Source of the DNA: Actinomyces sp. Marseille-P3109
GTDB taxonomy: Bacteria > Actinomycetota > Actinomycetes > Actinomycetales > Actinomycetaceae
NCBI RefSeq assembly: GCF_900323545.1
Contig: NZ_OOHN01000008.1
Location: 1,975,144-2,039,143 of the forward strand
Direction: 5' to 3'
DNA length: 64,000 nucleotides
The notes below the pieces were generated by a model. That model searched no databases and was not told where the DNA came from. It saw nothing but the letters and a program-made list of their open reading frames with translations. How positions within the stretch are numbered: the first letter of the stretch is position 1; the number at the start of each line of letters is the position of its first letter. Positions 16,390 to 24,824 of this stretch are shown here, in pieces. A program made the position numbers and the translations under genes.

Positions 16390-16407
16390 GTGCGGGACAT
16401 CCCGCAC
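16390..16407. promoter_or_regulatory. 18-bp palindromic operator upstream of the lipoprotein gene
   Basis: GTGCGGGA-CA-TCCCGCAC is a perfect 8-bp inverted repeat with a 2-bp spacer, 44 nt before the ATG at 16452. A second palindrome, TGACGATCGTCA, lies at 16302-16313. Both sit in the divergent region between the lipoprotein gene and the decayed dipZ-like gene and look like regulator sites. Confidence 0.5.
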
Positions 16408-16451
16408 TGGCTCGTACTGACACTGCACCAGCAACCGCATAAGGAGAACTC

Positions 16452-16892
16452 ATGCGATCCACCGCTACACGTGCCAAGACCCTCGCCGCCTCACTCCTCA
16501 TCGTCACCGCCGGACTCGGTCTGGCCGCCTGCTCCGGCTCCGGCTCGAGCGACTCGACCACCCCCGCCACCGAGAAGACGGCCGGCAAAACCAGCGACGG
16601 TGGCTCCGCCACCCCCGGCGCTGACAGCAAGGTGTCTGATGGTGCCGGCAGCACGGGCGGCGCGGGCGAGGGCTCCGCGAAGCCCGGTGGTGACAGCCAG
16701 CAGGGCGGCTCCGACAGCAGCGCGGACACCCAGGGCGGTTCCGACAGTCAGGGTGGCTCTGGCAGCCAGGGAGGCTCCGGCTCCGTTCAGGGCGACAACC
16801 CCGAGGGCCACCAGGGTGGTGCCGACAGCAGCGCCGACAGCCAGCAGGGTGGTGGCTCCACCGGCGGCTCCGAGCAGGGCGGCGGCAACTGA
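16452..16892 (+). CDS. Ser/Gly/Gln-rich low-complexity lipoprotein
   Basis: This is a 146-aa exported lipoprotein. The signal peptide ends in lipobox LAAC (Cys near residue 26). Everything after it is low complexity: Ser, Gly, Asp, Thr and Gln with repeats of the type SQGGSGSQGGSGS and DSQQGG. No folded domain is visible. AAGGAGA (about 16440-16446) gives a clear ribosome site, and a strong terminator follows, so it is an independent transcription unit. A spacer-like or cell-wall-associated role is possible, but no function can be assigned. Confidence 0.8.
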   Translation: MRSTATRAKTLAASLLIVTAGLGLAACSGSGSSDSTTPATEKTAGKTSDGGSATPGADSKVSDGAGSTGGAGEGSAKPGGDSQQGGSDSSADTQGGSDSQGGSGSQGGSGSVQGDNPEGHQGGADSSADSQQGGGSTGGSEQGGGN

Positions 16893-16915
16893 ACCGGTAG
16901 ACCCGCTTACCCATT

Positions 16916-16961
16916 CGGCGAGGGCCTCGTCACAGTGTCAGCTGTGGCGAGGCCCTCGCCG
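16916..16961 (+). terminator. Rho-independent-type terminator after the lipoprotein gene
   Basis: A 20-bp inverted repeat (16916-16935 with 16942-16961) has one G-U-type mismatch and a 6-nt loop, 23 nt after the stop. There is no long T run, as is common in high-GC actinobacteria. Confidence 0.85.
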
Positions 16962-17175
16962 TACCACCTTCACCGGTCTTCCTCCGGTTCCTCCGCCCGG
17001 CGCGAGGAGCGCGACGAGCACCGGGTAACGAAAGCGTTGCGACCGAACCGCCTCTCATGCCAGGCTTCCGAAGGCCGGGCCGGTGGACAACGGACGACTA
17101 GGACACCGTTCGAACTGCAAGCCGTCCGCCGGCCCGGCCACCGCACTGTTCGTTCCCCGACACCTGGAGGCACCC

Positions 17176-17757
17176 ATGCTGTCCACCCTGCTGGAGAAGA
17201 CCGAGCCCTCACGACGACGGATCGGGACCGCGATCATCGTCGGCATCATCGGAGGGTTCTTCTCCGCCATCGTCAAGTTCGGCTGGGAGGTCCCCTTCCC
17301 GCCCCGCACCCCGGAGCGCAACGCGACGAACCCGCCTCAGAGGCTCCTGGAGCAGCTGGGCATGACTCCGGAGCAGTCGCACACCAGCGCCACCTTCAAC
17401 GGCAACGAGGGCCTGCCGATCTACTCCTTCATCATCCACTTCAGCTTCGCGATCGTCTTCGCCGTCTTCTACTGCGTCATGGCCGAGTACTACAGATCGA
17501 TCACGCTATGGCAGGGGGCCGCCTTCGGCCTGCTCGTGTGGGTGGGGGCGCACCTGGTGCTCATGCCGCTGACGGGCACGGTTCCCTCACCCTTCCCGTG
17601 GGTCGCCGGCGGGCAGACCTGGGCGGAGCACTTCTCCGAGGCGCTGGGGCATGTCATCTGGCTGTGGTCCATCGAGCTGGTGCGCCGCGACCTGCGCAAC
17701 CGCATCACCCACCAGCCCGACCCCTGGGTTCGGCTCGACGCCGAGTCGGCCCGCTGA
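17176..17757 (+). CDS. YagU-like (DUF1440) membrane protein
   Basis: This 193-aa protein resembles the YagU/DUF1440 inner-membrane family. It has a first helix around residues 18-38 (IIVGIIGGFFSAIVKFGWEV), a short periplasmic stretch PFPPRTPER, then helices in FIIHFSFAIVFAVFYCVMAEYY and GAAFGLLVWVGAHLVLMPLTG, and a C-terminal EHFSEALGHVIWLWSIELVR. GGAGG at 17166-17170 supports the ATG at 17176 over an upstream frame extension. YagU has been linked to acid resistance in E. coli; the role here is unknown. It is flanked by terminators on both sides. Confidence 0.8.
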   Translation: MLSTLLEKTEPSRRRIGTAIIVGIIGGFFSAIVKFGWEVPFPPRTPERNATNPPQRLLEQLGMTPEQSHTSATFNGNEGLPIYSFIIHFSFAIVFAVFYCVMAEYYRSITLWQGAAFGLLVWVGAHLVLMPLTGTVPSPFPWVAGGQTWAEHFSEALGHVIWLWSIELVRRDLRNRITHQPDPWVRLDAESAR

Positions 17758-17786
17758 GCCGCAGCGGTTTCCCGCGACCCCCATAG

Positions 17787-17820
17787 TGTGGGCTGCACCG
17801 TTATTACGGTGCAGCCCACA
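17787..17820. terminator. Strong stem-loop terminator after the YagU-like gene
   Basis: A perfect 14-bp inverted repeat (17787-17800 with 17807-17820) around the 6-nt loop TTATTA lies 30 nt after the stop. Confidence 0.85.
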
Positions 17821-18174
17821 TCGTTCGACAGTATCGTTAAGCGACTCCAGGACGGGCATCGCCTTGCCGGAGATATCCCTTGTACTCCGCCCAGTCCACA
17901 ATCTGGCGCCAAGCCAGTGCCACGCGCCTTGCGCCTGCGAGCCCAGACACACCAACACTTCGCAAACCCGGAATCTGACAACCCCTAGCAGTCATGATCG
18001 GAGGGTAGTAGGTATTCAAGAATTCTTCCTCACCACCTTCCTCCGGCTCCCATGATCTCCAGTCGGAAGACACGCACAGAGTCGCCGTGACTACAGCATT
18101 CGATTCAGTGCACTTCGATCCGACACGCCGGTCTCACACGGGATCGCGACAGGTCGACAGAGTCAAGGAAGACC
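17821..18174. other. Intergenic region without recognisable gene
   Basis: About 350 bp lie between a terminator and the end of menA. A 78-codon minus-strand frame (17837-18073) shows no recognisable motif and no ribosome site. Nothing else is supported. Confidence 0.4.
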
Positions 18175-19155
18175 TCACAGAGTGATGATGACGGTGGCGG
18201 CTGCGACGGCGAGGCCGTAGGCGAGCTCGAGGAGTCCGGCGTCGCGCAGGGAGCTGATGAGGGAGCGTCCCCGGGCACCGGCGCGTACCGGGGCGGTGGC
18301 TCGCCGGACCAGCGGAAGCAGCAGGAGCGGAACACCCACTGCGATCAGCAGGCTCAGCAGCGGGCTGATGCTGCCTCCGCCGTCGGCGGGACTGGCGGAC
18401 CCGGTCTCACGCGCCCATAGAAGCCCGACCGCACCCAACAGCAACGGCAGGTGGACCATGCCTGAGAAGGCGCGGCGAGTACCTCGCTCCCCCAGACGAA
18501 CAGCCAGAGTCATCTTGCCGTGTGCGGGGTCGGTGTCGATGTCGCGCAGGTTGTTGACCATGAGCAGGGAGCAGGCGAGCAGGCCGATCCCGCAGGCCGA
18601 GGGCCACAGCCAGCCCGGGACCGTGCCGACCTGGACGTAGGTGGTCCCCACGGTGGCCACCAGACCGAAGAAGACGAAGACGAAGACCTCGCCCAGGCCC
18701 GCGTAGCCGTAGGGGTGGGATCCGCCGGTGTAGAACCAGGCGGCGGCGATCGCGGCGGCGCCGACGATCAGCAGCCACCACTGGCCGCTCAGGGCCAGTA
18801 GCGCCAGCCCCAGGAGGGCTCCCAGGCCGAAGCAGCCGAAGGCGGCGAGCTTGACGGTGCGGGGGGCGACCTGCCCGGAGGCGGTCAGGCGCGGTGGCCC
18901 GGTGCGCTCGTCGTCGGTGCCGCGCACGCCGTCGGAGTAGTCGTTGGCCAGGTTGCAGCCGATCTGCAGCGCCAGGGCGATGCCCGCGGCCAGCAACGTG
19001 CGCACCACGGAGAAGTCCCCCATCGCGGCGGCTGCCCCGGCGCCCAGGATGACGGGGGCGACAGCGGCCGGCAGGGTGCGCAGGCGCACCACCTCCGCCC
19101 AGCTGGTGGCGCGAGGTCCGCCGTCCTGTGCGCTCTCGACGCTCTCGCCGCTCAC
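18175..19155 (-). CDS. menA: 1,4-dihydroxy-2-naphthoate polyprenyltransferase
   Basis: This 326-aa integral membrane prenyltransferase attaches the polyprenyl tail to DHNA in menaquinone biosynthesis. The UbiA-family Asp motifs are NLANDYSDGVRGTDD and NLRDIDTDPAHGKMTLAVRLG, and 7-9 hydrophobic helices are visible. The GTG at 19155 is taken as the start because GGAGAGAG lies just upstream on that strand. The in-frame extension further up has no homology and would overlap the divergent gene's promoter region. Confidence 0.93.
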   Translation of the reverse strand: MSGESVESAQDGGPRATSWAEVVRLRTLPAAVAPVILGAGAAAAMGDFSVVRTLLAAGIALALQIGCNLANDYSDGVRGTDDERTGPPRLTASGQVAPRTVKLAAFGCFGLGALLGLALLALSGQWWLLIVGAAAIAAAWFYTGGSHPYGYAGLGEVFVFVFFGLVATVGTTYVQVGTVPGWLWPSACGIGLLACSLLMVNNLRDIDTDPAHGKMTLAVRLGERGTRRAFSGMVHLPLLLGAVGLLWARETGSASPADGGGSISPLLSLLIAVGVPLLLLPLVRRATAPVRAGARGRSLISSLRDAGLLELAYGLAVAAATVIITL

Positions 19156-19278
19156 GACTCTCTCCAATCCTCTAGGGTAAGCGGCAGTGACCCTACCAGC
19201 GCCGTGGCCGGTGCCGGCACAGGAGCCGGTCCAGGAACGGCACCGCAGCCAGGACGCCTCATCGTCAGGAAGACCTCT

Positions 19279-20367
19279 GTGAGACACCCAGACCTTTGCC
19301 CCCACGATCCCTCGGGCGAGCCTGCGCCCGGTCGCTCAGCGCGTGGTCCTTCGGTGCGCGAGCGTGCTCTGGGGGCGCTGACCGGCCTGGCCCTCGGCGA
19401 CGCGCTGGGCATGCCCACCCAGTCCATGAGCCCGGAGCAGATCCGCCGGCACTACGGCACCATCACCGGCCTGCGCGACGCCGTCGCCGAGCAGCCCATC
19501 GCCCCCTCGATGCCGGCGGGCAGCGTCACGGACGACACCGAGCAGGCCCTCATCCTGGCCGGCCTCCTCATTGACGGCGGCGGCCACGTCGATCCTCACC
19601 ACCTCGCCGAGGCCCTCCTGACCTGGGAGGACGACATGCGCGCCCGCGGCTCGCTCGACCTGCTGGGGCCCTCCACCAAGCATGCCCTCGAGCAGGTGCG
19701 CGCCGGCGCCGACCCTCGCCGCACCGGTCGGGAGGGCACCACCAACGGCGCCGCGATGCGGGTGTCCCCAGTGGGCATCGCCTTCTCCCTGAATACCGCG
19801 GACGACGCCCTGGCCCGCGCCGTTCACGCCTCCTGCCTGGTCACCCACGACACCCGGCAGGGCTTCGAGGCCGCCGGTCTCATCGCCGCGGCGGTCAGTG
19901 CGGCCATCGACGGCGCCGACGCCGGCTCCGCCCTGGAGGCGGCGCTGGACTTCGTGGTCGCCCACCCCCAGGAGGGCCACTGGACGGAGAAGGCCTCCGT
20001 CACCGCCCGCACCCGCCTGGCCCTGGAGAAGACCCGGGGCCTGCAGGGCGACGCCCTGGCCGACCATGTGCGCGAGTACGTCGGAACCTCGGTGGAGTCG
20101 GCCGAGTCAGTCCCCTGCGCCCTGGTCATCGTGCGCGAGTTCGCGCGGCGGCCCCTTGCCGGTCTGTGCTTCGCCGCCGAGCTCGGGGGCGACACCGACA
20201 CCATCGCCGCGATGGCCGGCGCGATCCTGGGAGCGAGCGCGCCCCGTCTCCTTCCCGCCGAGCAGGTCCGGCAGGTGCTGGAGCGCTCCGGTTTGGAGCT
20301 CGCACCCGTCTGCGAGGCCCTGCTCGCGATCCGCTCGGAGCACGCACACCTCGGGAGGCGGTCATGA
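19279..20367 (+). CDS. ADP-ribosylglycohydrolase family protein
   Basis: This is a 362-aa member of the ADP-ribosyl-glycohydrolase (DraG/ARH-like) family. Metal-binding motifs are visible: GDALGMPTQ near the N-terminus, VTDDTEQAL, NGAAMRVSP, and GGDTDTIAAMAGAILGA near the C-terminus. AGGAAGA (19267-19273) precedes the GTG at 19279, which gives the family's usual short N-terminus. Its stop overlaps the ATG of a PfkB-type kinase (ATGA), implying a joint pathway, for instance release of a ribosyl product followed by phosphorylation. Whether it acts on proteins, tRNA-like substrates or free ADP-ribosyl compounds cannot be told. Confidence 0.85.
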   Translation: MRHPDLCPHDPSGEPAPGRSARGPSVRERALGALTGLALGDALGMPTQSMSPEQIRRHYGTITGLRDAVAEQPIAPSMPAGSVTDDTEQALILAGLLIDGGGHVDPHHLAEALLTWEDDMRARGSLDLLGPSTKHALEQVRAGADPRRTGREGTTNGAAMRVSPVGIAFSLNTADDALARAVHASCLVTHDTRQGFEAAGLIAAAVSAAIDGADAGSALEAALDFVVAHPQEGHWTEKASVTARTRLALEKTRGLQGDALADHVREYVGTSVESAESVPCALVIVREFARRPLAGLCFAAELGGDTDTIAAMAGAILGASAPRLLPAEQVRQVLERSGLELAPVCEALLAIRSEHAHLGRRS

Positions 20368-21296
20368 CGGGACGAGTCATTCACACCGGTCAGGTTGTCA
20401 TTGACCTGACCCTGCGCATCGAGGCGATTCCTGAGCCGGGCGGTGACGTGTTCGCCGACGAGGCGGGGATGGCCGTCGGCGGGGGCTTCAACGTGCTGGC
20501 TGCCGCCCGCAGGCTCGACGTCGAGACCCTGTACGCCGGTCCGCTCGGCGACGGCCCCTTCTCCGAGGCCGCCGCCAAGGCCCTGGAGAAGATCGGGGTG
20601 CCCCATGTCGGGCCGCTCGCACCGGGCGACCTGGGGTACTGCGTCGCCATGACCGACGCCCGCGCCGAGCGCACCTTCGTCTCCACGCGCGGGGCCGAGA
20701 CCCGGGGCCCGGTCGATGCCTTCGACCACCTGGACGTGCGCGACGACGACGTCCTGTACATCAGCGGCTACTCCCTGGCGGATGAGGCCTCCACTGCCGC
20801 GCTTGAGCGCCTGGCCGGCCGTCTGGCCGAGGCCCGGGCGGGTTGCGCGGCGCTGTTCGACGTCTCCCCCATGGTGGGCTCGGTTCCCATGAGCTCGCTG
20901 GAGCGCCTCGGTGAGATGGGTCCGATCTGGTCGCTCAATGAGCGCGAGGCCGGGCTGCTCGCGGGCCGCCTGGGGCTGGCCGTTGAGGCGGGTGACCACG
21001 GCGGCGCCTGCGAGGCGCTGTCGGCCAGGCTCGGGACGGTGCTGGTGCGGGCCGGGGCGCAGGGCTCCTGGTTCTCCGACGGCGACGCGGTGGTCCACAC
21101 CCCGAGCATCCCGGTGACACCGGTGGACACCAACGGGGCCGGAGACGCGCACTCGGGTGTTCTTGCCGCGGCCCTGGCCCGCTCCATGGACCTGACGACG
21201 GCGCTGCGCTGGGCGAATGTGGCCGGTGCCCTGACGACGACGCGCTTCGGCCCGGCCACCTGCCCGAGCGAGGCGGAGATCAGGGCCCTGGCGTAG
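20364..21296 (+). CDS. PfkB-family carbohydrate/nucleoside kinase
   Basis: This 310-aa ribokinase-like enzyme has the N-terminal substrate-binding GGGFNVLAAARRLDV (the GGxxxN motif) and the C-terminal signature VDTNGAGDAHSGVLAAAL, whose Asp is the catalytic base in the DTxGAGD motif. GGGAGGCGG precedes the ATG at 20364, which overlaps the ADP-ribosylglycohydrolase stop. The 3' end overlaps the convergent menE gene by 17 nt. The substrate could be ribose or a nucleoside; the pairing suggests a ribosyl compound. Confidence 0.85.
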   Translation: MTGRVIHTGQVVIDLTLRIEAIPEPGGDVFADEAGMAVGGGFNVLAAARRLDVETLYAGPLGDGPFSEAAAKALEKIGVPHVGPLAPGDLGYCVAMTDARAERTFVSTRGAETRGPVDAFDHLDVRDDDVLYISGYSLADEASTAALERLAGRLAEARAGCAALFDVSPMVGSVPMSSLERLGEMGPIWSLNEREAGLLAGRLGLAVEAGDHGGACEALSARLGTVLVRAGAQGSWFSDGDAVVHTPSIPVTPVDTNGAGDAHSGVLAAALARSMDLTTALRWANVAGALTTTRFGPATCPSEAEIRALA

Positions 21297-22683
21297 GAGG
21301 CTCCGTGGCCTCGTCAGCTGTGGCTGCGGCGAGGAGCCGGGCGACGGCGCGCCGGTCGACCTTCCCGCTGGGGCGCAGCGGCAGGGCCTCCAGGATGACA
21401 ATCCGTTTGGGGGTGTGGGCACCGTCCAGCCGGTCGCGGATCGCCTCACGCAGAGCGGCGCCGTCAGGGCGGCTCCGGCCGTCGGAGCTTCCCGAGCCCT
21501 CCTGCCCGGTGGCGAGCTCGCACACGACAGCAGCAACGACGACGCTGCCCCACTGCTCATCGGGCAGGCCGACGACGCAGGCCTCGGCCACCGTCTCAAG
21601 GCCGGTGAGGGCCTCCTCCACGTGGCGGGGCTCGACCTTGACGCCGCCGGTGACGATGACGTCATCTAGACGCCCCAGGACCTCCAAGCGCCCGTCGGGC
21701 CGCAGTCGGCCGCGGTCGGAGGTGATCAGGACGCGCCCGGCCCCGGTGTGCCGAAAACCCTCACGGGCCCGGCCCGTGCCGTCGGGATCCGGGTCGGCTT
21801 CGTCGGGGTCCCACAGGTAGCCCTCGGCCAGGACCGGCCCGGATACGAGGATGCGGCCGGCGCCGTCGGCGTCGGGGTCCTGGATGGCGAGCTCGACGCC
21901 GTCCAGGGGCCGACCGTCGTAGACGCAGCCCCCGCCGGTCTCGCTCATGCCGTAGGTGGTGACCACGGTGATACCGGCCCGCCGGGCCCGGGCCAGCAAA
22001 GAGGGATCGGCGGCAGCGCCTCCCAGGAGGACGGCGTCGGCTTCTGCCAGGGCCCGGCCCGCCGTCGGGTCCCGCAGGACGCGCACCAGCTGGGTGGGGA
22101 CCAGGGAGACGTAGAGGCGGGTGGTGGAGCCGGCAGTGGGGCCGGTGACTGACCGGGCCGAGCGCAAGGCGTCCGCGAGCGCCGTCGGGCTGAATCCCGT
22201 GCTCGTGTCGACCACGACCGGAGCGGTTCCGGCCAGGAGCGAGCGGATGAGGATCTGCAGGCCGGCGACGTGGTGGGCGGGCAGCGGCAGGACCCACGTG
22301 CCCGGGCCGCCCAGGTGATCGTGGGTGGCGCGGGCGGAGGCCACCAGGGCGGCGGCACTCATGGCGATGAGCCTGCCGGTGCCGGTGGTGGAGCCTGAGG
22401 TGCGCAGGACCAGGTCCGTGCGCGAAGGGACCCGGCAGACGCGGCGGGCCAGATCCGCCTGGACTCGGCGGGGATTCTCGCCCGGGCCGATGGGCACCAG
22501 CAGCGGAGAGGAACTCGTGGGCTGCTTGCCCGTCCCACCCGCGGCAGCCACTACAGCCTGATCCCTGTGGGCTGTGAGCAGGCCGCGCCGGGCCAGGCGC
22601 TCGGCGAGGGCGGCACGCAGGGCGGCGACGTCGTCGGGGGCGGTTCCACCGGTCAGGAGGCGGAAGGTCGGCGGGGTGGACAC
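21280..22683 (-). CDS. menE: o-Succinylbenzoate-CoA ligase
   Basis: This 467-aa member of the AMP-forming acyl-CoA synthetase family activates o-succinylbenzoate in menaquinone biosynthesis. Motifs in order are LRTSGSTTGTGR (ATP loop), TYGMSETGGG, TSDRGRLRPDG, GRLDDVIVTGGVKVEP (hinge) and PSGKVDRRA (catalytic Lys). The N-terminal domain is short, as in actinobacterial MenE. The GTG at 22683 starts VSTPP; CACGAT lies 6 nt before it, so the mRNA may be leaderless. Confidence 0.9.
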   Translation of the reverse strand: MSTPPTFRLLTGGTAPDDVAALRAALAERLARRGLLTAHRDQAVVAAAGGTGKQPTSSSPLLVPIGPGENPRRVQADLARRVCRVPSRTDLVLRTSGSTTGTGRLIAMSAAALVASARATHDHLGGPGTWVLPLPAHHVAGLQILIRSLLAGTAPVVVDTSTGFSPTALADALRSARSVTGPTAGSTTRLYVSLVPTQLVRVLRDPTAGRALAEADAVLLGGAAADPSLLARARRAGITVVTTYGMSETGGGCVYDGRPLDGVELAIQDPDADGAGRILVSGPVLAEGYLWDPDEADPDPDGTGRAREGFRHTGAGRVLITSDRGRLRPDGRLEVLGRLDDVIVTGGVKVEPRHVEEALTGLETVAEACVVGLPDEQWGSVVVAAVVCELATGQEGSGSSDGRSRPDGAALREAIRDRLDGAHTPKRIVILEALPLRPSGKVDRRAVARLLAAATADEATEPPTPGP

Positions 22684-22757
22684 GGGATGATCGTGCCACG
22701 CCTTCGGAGGGAGGGGTATGCGCAGGTGCAGGGGTCTGCGGGGCCGGTCGGCTCGGT

Positions 22758-22763
22758 TAGGGT
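22758..22763 (+). promoter_or_regulatory. -10 element of a probable leaderless promoter (PLDc_N protein)
   Basis: TAGGGT lies 6 nt before the ATG at 22770, and no Shine-Dalgarno is present. Confidence 0.5.
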
Positions 22764-22769
22764 TGGCCC

Positions 22770-23204
22770 ATGCGTATCGTCCTCATCATCCTGGTGTTCG
22801 CCCTGACGCTGTACGCCCTGCTGGACTGCGCGCGCACGCCGGAGGAGAGCATGCCGGCGCGGATGCCGAAGTTCCTGTGGATCACCCTCATCGTGCTGTT
22901 CCCGACCATCGGTCCGATCGCCTGGATCATCGTCTCGCGGGTCAAGGCCGCTGAGGAGCGCGGCGGCTACGTGGAGCCCACCGTGTGGTCCTCCAAGGAG
23001 GGCACGACCTTCCGTCGCCCGGAACGGGCCCGGCCCATGGCGCCCGACGACGACCCGGAGTTCCTGCGGGACCTGGAGCAGGACATCCGCCGTCGTAAGC
23101 ACCATCCGAAGGAGTCAGGTAGCAGCGGTGGTGCCGGCAGGGATGAGAAGCCCGACGCCGGAGAGGCGGGCGACTCCGACCGTTCCGGTACTGACCAGCG
23201 CTGA
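22770..23204 (+). CDS. PLDc_N-domain small membrane protein
   Basis: This 144-aa protein has two N-terminal transmembrane helices (VLIILVFALTLYALLDC and LWITLIVLFPTIGPIAWIIV) forming the PLDc_N (cardiolipin synthase N-terminal-like) domain. A charged, probably disordered cytoplasmic tail follows (RDLEQDIRRRKHH and a Gly/Ser/Asp/Glu-rich end). There is no phospholipase catalytic motif. Such proteins are commonly found beside menE or menA in actinobacteria. The function is unknown. Confidence 0.78.
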   Translation: MRIVLIILVFALTLYALLDCARTPEESMPARMPKFLWITLIVLFPTIGPIAWIIVSRVKAAEERGGYVEPTVWSSKEGTTFRRPERARPMAPDDDPEFLRDLEQDIRRRKHHPKESGSSGGAGRDEKPDAGEAGDSDRSGTDQR

Positions 23205-23218
23205 GCAGCTGGGTAGGA

Positions 23219-23253
23219 CTGAGACCGAGGCGCCCGGCCGCGGGCGGTCTCAG
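23219..23253. terminator. Convergent stem-loop terminator
   Basis: CTGAGACCG (23219-23227) pairs with CGGTCTCAG (23245-23253), with a GC-rich inner hairpin. It lies between the ends of two convergent genes and can serve both. Confidence 0.7.
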
Positions 23254-24032
23254 GGCAGGGCGGCCTGGGCCGTGGGCCAGGGGCCGGTATCGACGTCGTA
23301 GCCGTGGGCAGAGGCGTGGATGAGCCAGTCGCCCGGGATCCAGGTGCGCCCCACGACCTGGGGGTGGTCGGGCATGTATCGCACCGACCACAGGATGAGG
23401 ACGAGCTCGGCCCACTGGGCACGGATCTTGAGGCGCACCGAGCCGGAGGCGTTGGCGGCGGCGATGACGATCTCCCCGGTGGTGGTGAGCCGGACCTCCT
23501 GGACGTCGGCGTAGGAGATGGGCATGACGCCCTCCCCGGTACCCAGATAGATGCCGTGGGTCGAGATGGTGAGGCGGGCGCGGGCCAGGTGTCGCCACTT
23601 CTCGACGGCGTCGGCCTCGGCGGCGCGACGGCGCCGGTGGTTGAGGTAGGCCTGGCCGCCGAAGAAGGCGGCCGTCAGAGCCAGGCCGACGGGTCCTCCG
23701 GCCAGGAAGAAGCCACGCGAGGGGTTGTAGGTGGCGTCCCCGCGCCGCCACATGAGCAGCTCGGCGTCGCAGGTGGCCAGCATGACCTCGCCCGAGCCCA
23801 GGGCCGGGCGCACGGGGTCGATGGTGGGTGAGACCGGGTTGGGACGCCGGCCCTGGCGGGTGGCGGTCAGGACGGCGGCGGTGTGCCACCACACGAAGTC
23901 CTGCCCGGTCCAGGGTCGCCGTGGGGCGGGCCTTCGAGAACCGGGGCGCAGCACCTCACCGGATGCGGCGGGCCGGCTGCCTGCGCGCACGATCTCGCTG
24001 CCGACCGGGCGCGAGGGCGGCTGCTGGGTCAC
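23250..24032 (-). CDS. Conserved hypothetical membrane-associated protein
   Basis: This 260-aa protein is not recognised. The N-terminal ~45 residues are Pro/Arg-rich. A hydrophobic segment (FFLAGGPVGLALTAAFFGG) around residues 105-125 is followed by a globular domain with an alternating strand pattern (RLTISTHGIYLGTGEG, PISYADVQEVRLT) that resembles PH-like or YcxB-like domains, but this is weak. The ATG at 24032 overlaps the stop of the upstream histidine phosphatase gene (ATGA), so the two are co-translated. Confidence 0.6.
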   Translation of the reverse strand: MTQQPPSRPVGSEIVRAGSRPAASGEVLRPGSRRPAPRRPWTGQDFVWWHTAAVLTATRQGRRPNPVSPTIDPVRPALGSGEVMLATCDAELLMWRRGDATYNPSRGFFLAGGPVGLALTAAFFGGQAYLNHRRRRAAEADAVEKWRHLARARLTISTHGIYLGTGEGVMPISYADVQEVRLTTTGEIVIAAANASGSVRLKIRAQWAELVLILWSVRYMPDHPQVVGRTWIPGDWLIHASAHGYDVDTGPWPTAQAALP

Positions 24033-24763
24033 CGCGTCGCCTCACCGCGGCCAGTGCGGTCAGCACTGTCAGCACGTTCGCCGTGGTCGGCCCGGCCAGT
24101 GGCTGCCCGGGCGGCGGAGGTACCGGGCACCATGTCGCGGGCCTGACGCAGCAGGTCCCCGGCCGGCTCCCAGTAGGCCAGCCCCACCAGGGTGCGGTCT
24201 TCGAATGTCAGGGAGGTCAGGGAGGCCAGGGCGCACTGGCGCCGACGCGGGTCGTGGGCCAGGGGGCGTCCTTCCAGGAAGAGGCGCAGCGACCAGATGG
24301 GCAGCTGGTGGGAGACGAGGAGCGCCTCATGGCCCTCGGCGACGTCGAGCGCGGAGACGACGGCGCCGCGCATGCGCTCGACGATCTCGCGGTAGGGCTC
24401 GCCCCAGGAGGGGCGCAGCGGGTTGACGTAGCTGCTCCAGTGGCTGGGGTGGGCCAGGATCCAGCGGTTGCGGTTGACGGCGATGCCCTCGAGGCTGCTG
24501 CCGGCCTCGATGAGCCGGGCCTCCGTCGTCGGCGCCAGCCCGAAGGCGGCCACGGTAGGGGCTCCGGACTCTCGCGCGCGCTCCAGGGGCGAGGTGATGA
24601 CCTGGGTGATGTCGTGCCCGGAGGCGGACAGGACGTCAGCGACCTGTTGGGCCATCTGGTGGCCCAGGGTCGACAGGTGGTAGCCGGGCAGGCGGCCGTA
24701 GAGGATGCCCCCGGGGTTGTGCACCTCGCCGTGCCGCATGAGGTGGATCGTCGTGCGCGCCAT
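24029..24763 (-). CDS. Histidine phosphatase family protein (phosphoglycerate mutase-like)
   Basis: This 244-aa protein has the RHG motif HLMRHGEVHNP near the N-terminus (phosphorylated His), TSPLERARESG, a proton-donor region around WGEPYREIVERM, and the second His in LLVSHQLPIWSLRLFLEG. These fit a broad-specificity phosphatase of the GpmB/CobC type. The ATG at 24763 is chosen because a longer frame would run over the divergent dapD promoter. It forms an overlapping pair with the hypothetical gene downstream. Confidence 0.85.
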   Translation of the reverse strand: MARTTIHLMRHGEVHNPGGILYGRLPGYHLSTLGHQMAQQVADVLSASGHDITQVITSPLERARESGAPTVAAFGLAPTTEARLIEAGSSLEGIAVNRNRWILAHPSHWSSYVNPLRPSWGEPYREIVERMRGAVVSALDVAEGHEALLVSHQLPIWSLRLFLEGRPLAHDPRRRQCALASLTSLTFEDRTLVGLAYWEPAGDLLRQARDMVPGTSAARAATGRADHGERADSADRTGRGEATR

Positions 24764-24811
24764 GCGGTGATTCTCGCACGCTCGCCGGCAACGGTCAGCC
24801 ACCGGGTCCCG

Positions 24812-24817
24812 TAGGGT
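24812..24817 (+). promoter_or_regulatory. -10 element of a probable leaderless promoter for dapD
   Basis: TAGGGT lies 7 nt before the ATG at 24825. Confidence 0.5.
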
Positions 24818-24824
24818 GTTACGC

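Noticed and set aside
17837..18073. 78-codon minus-strand frame between the YagU-like gene and menA
   Set aside because: No motif and no translation signal; probably chance.
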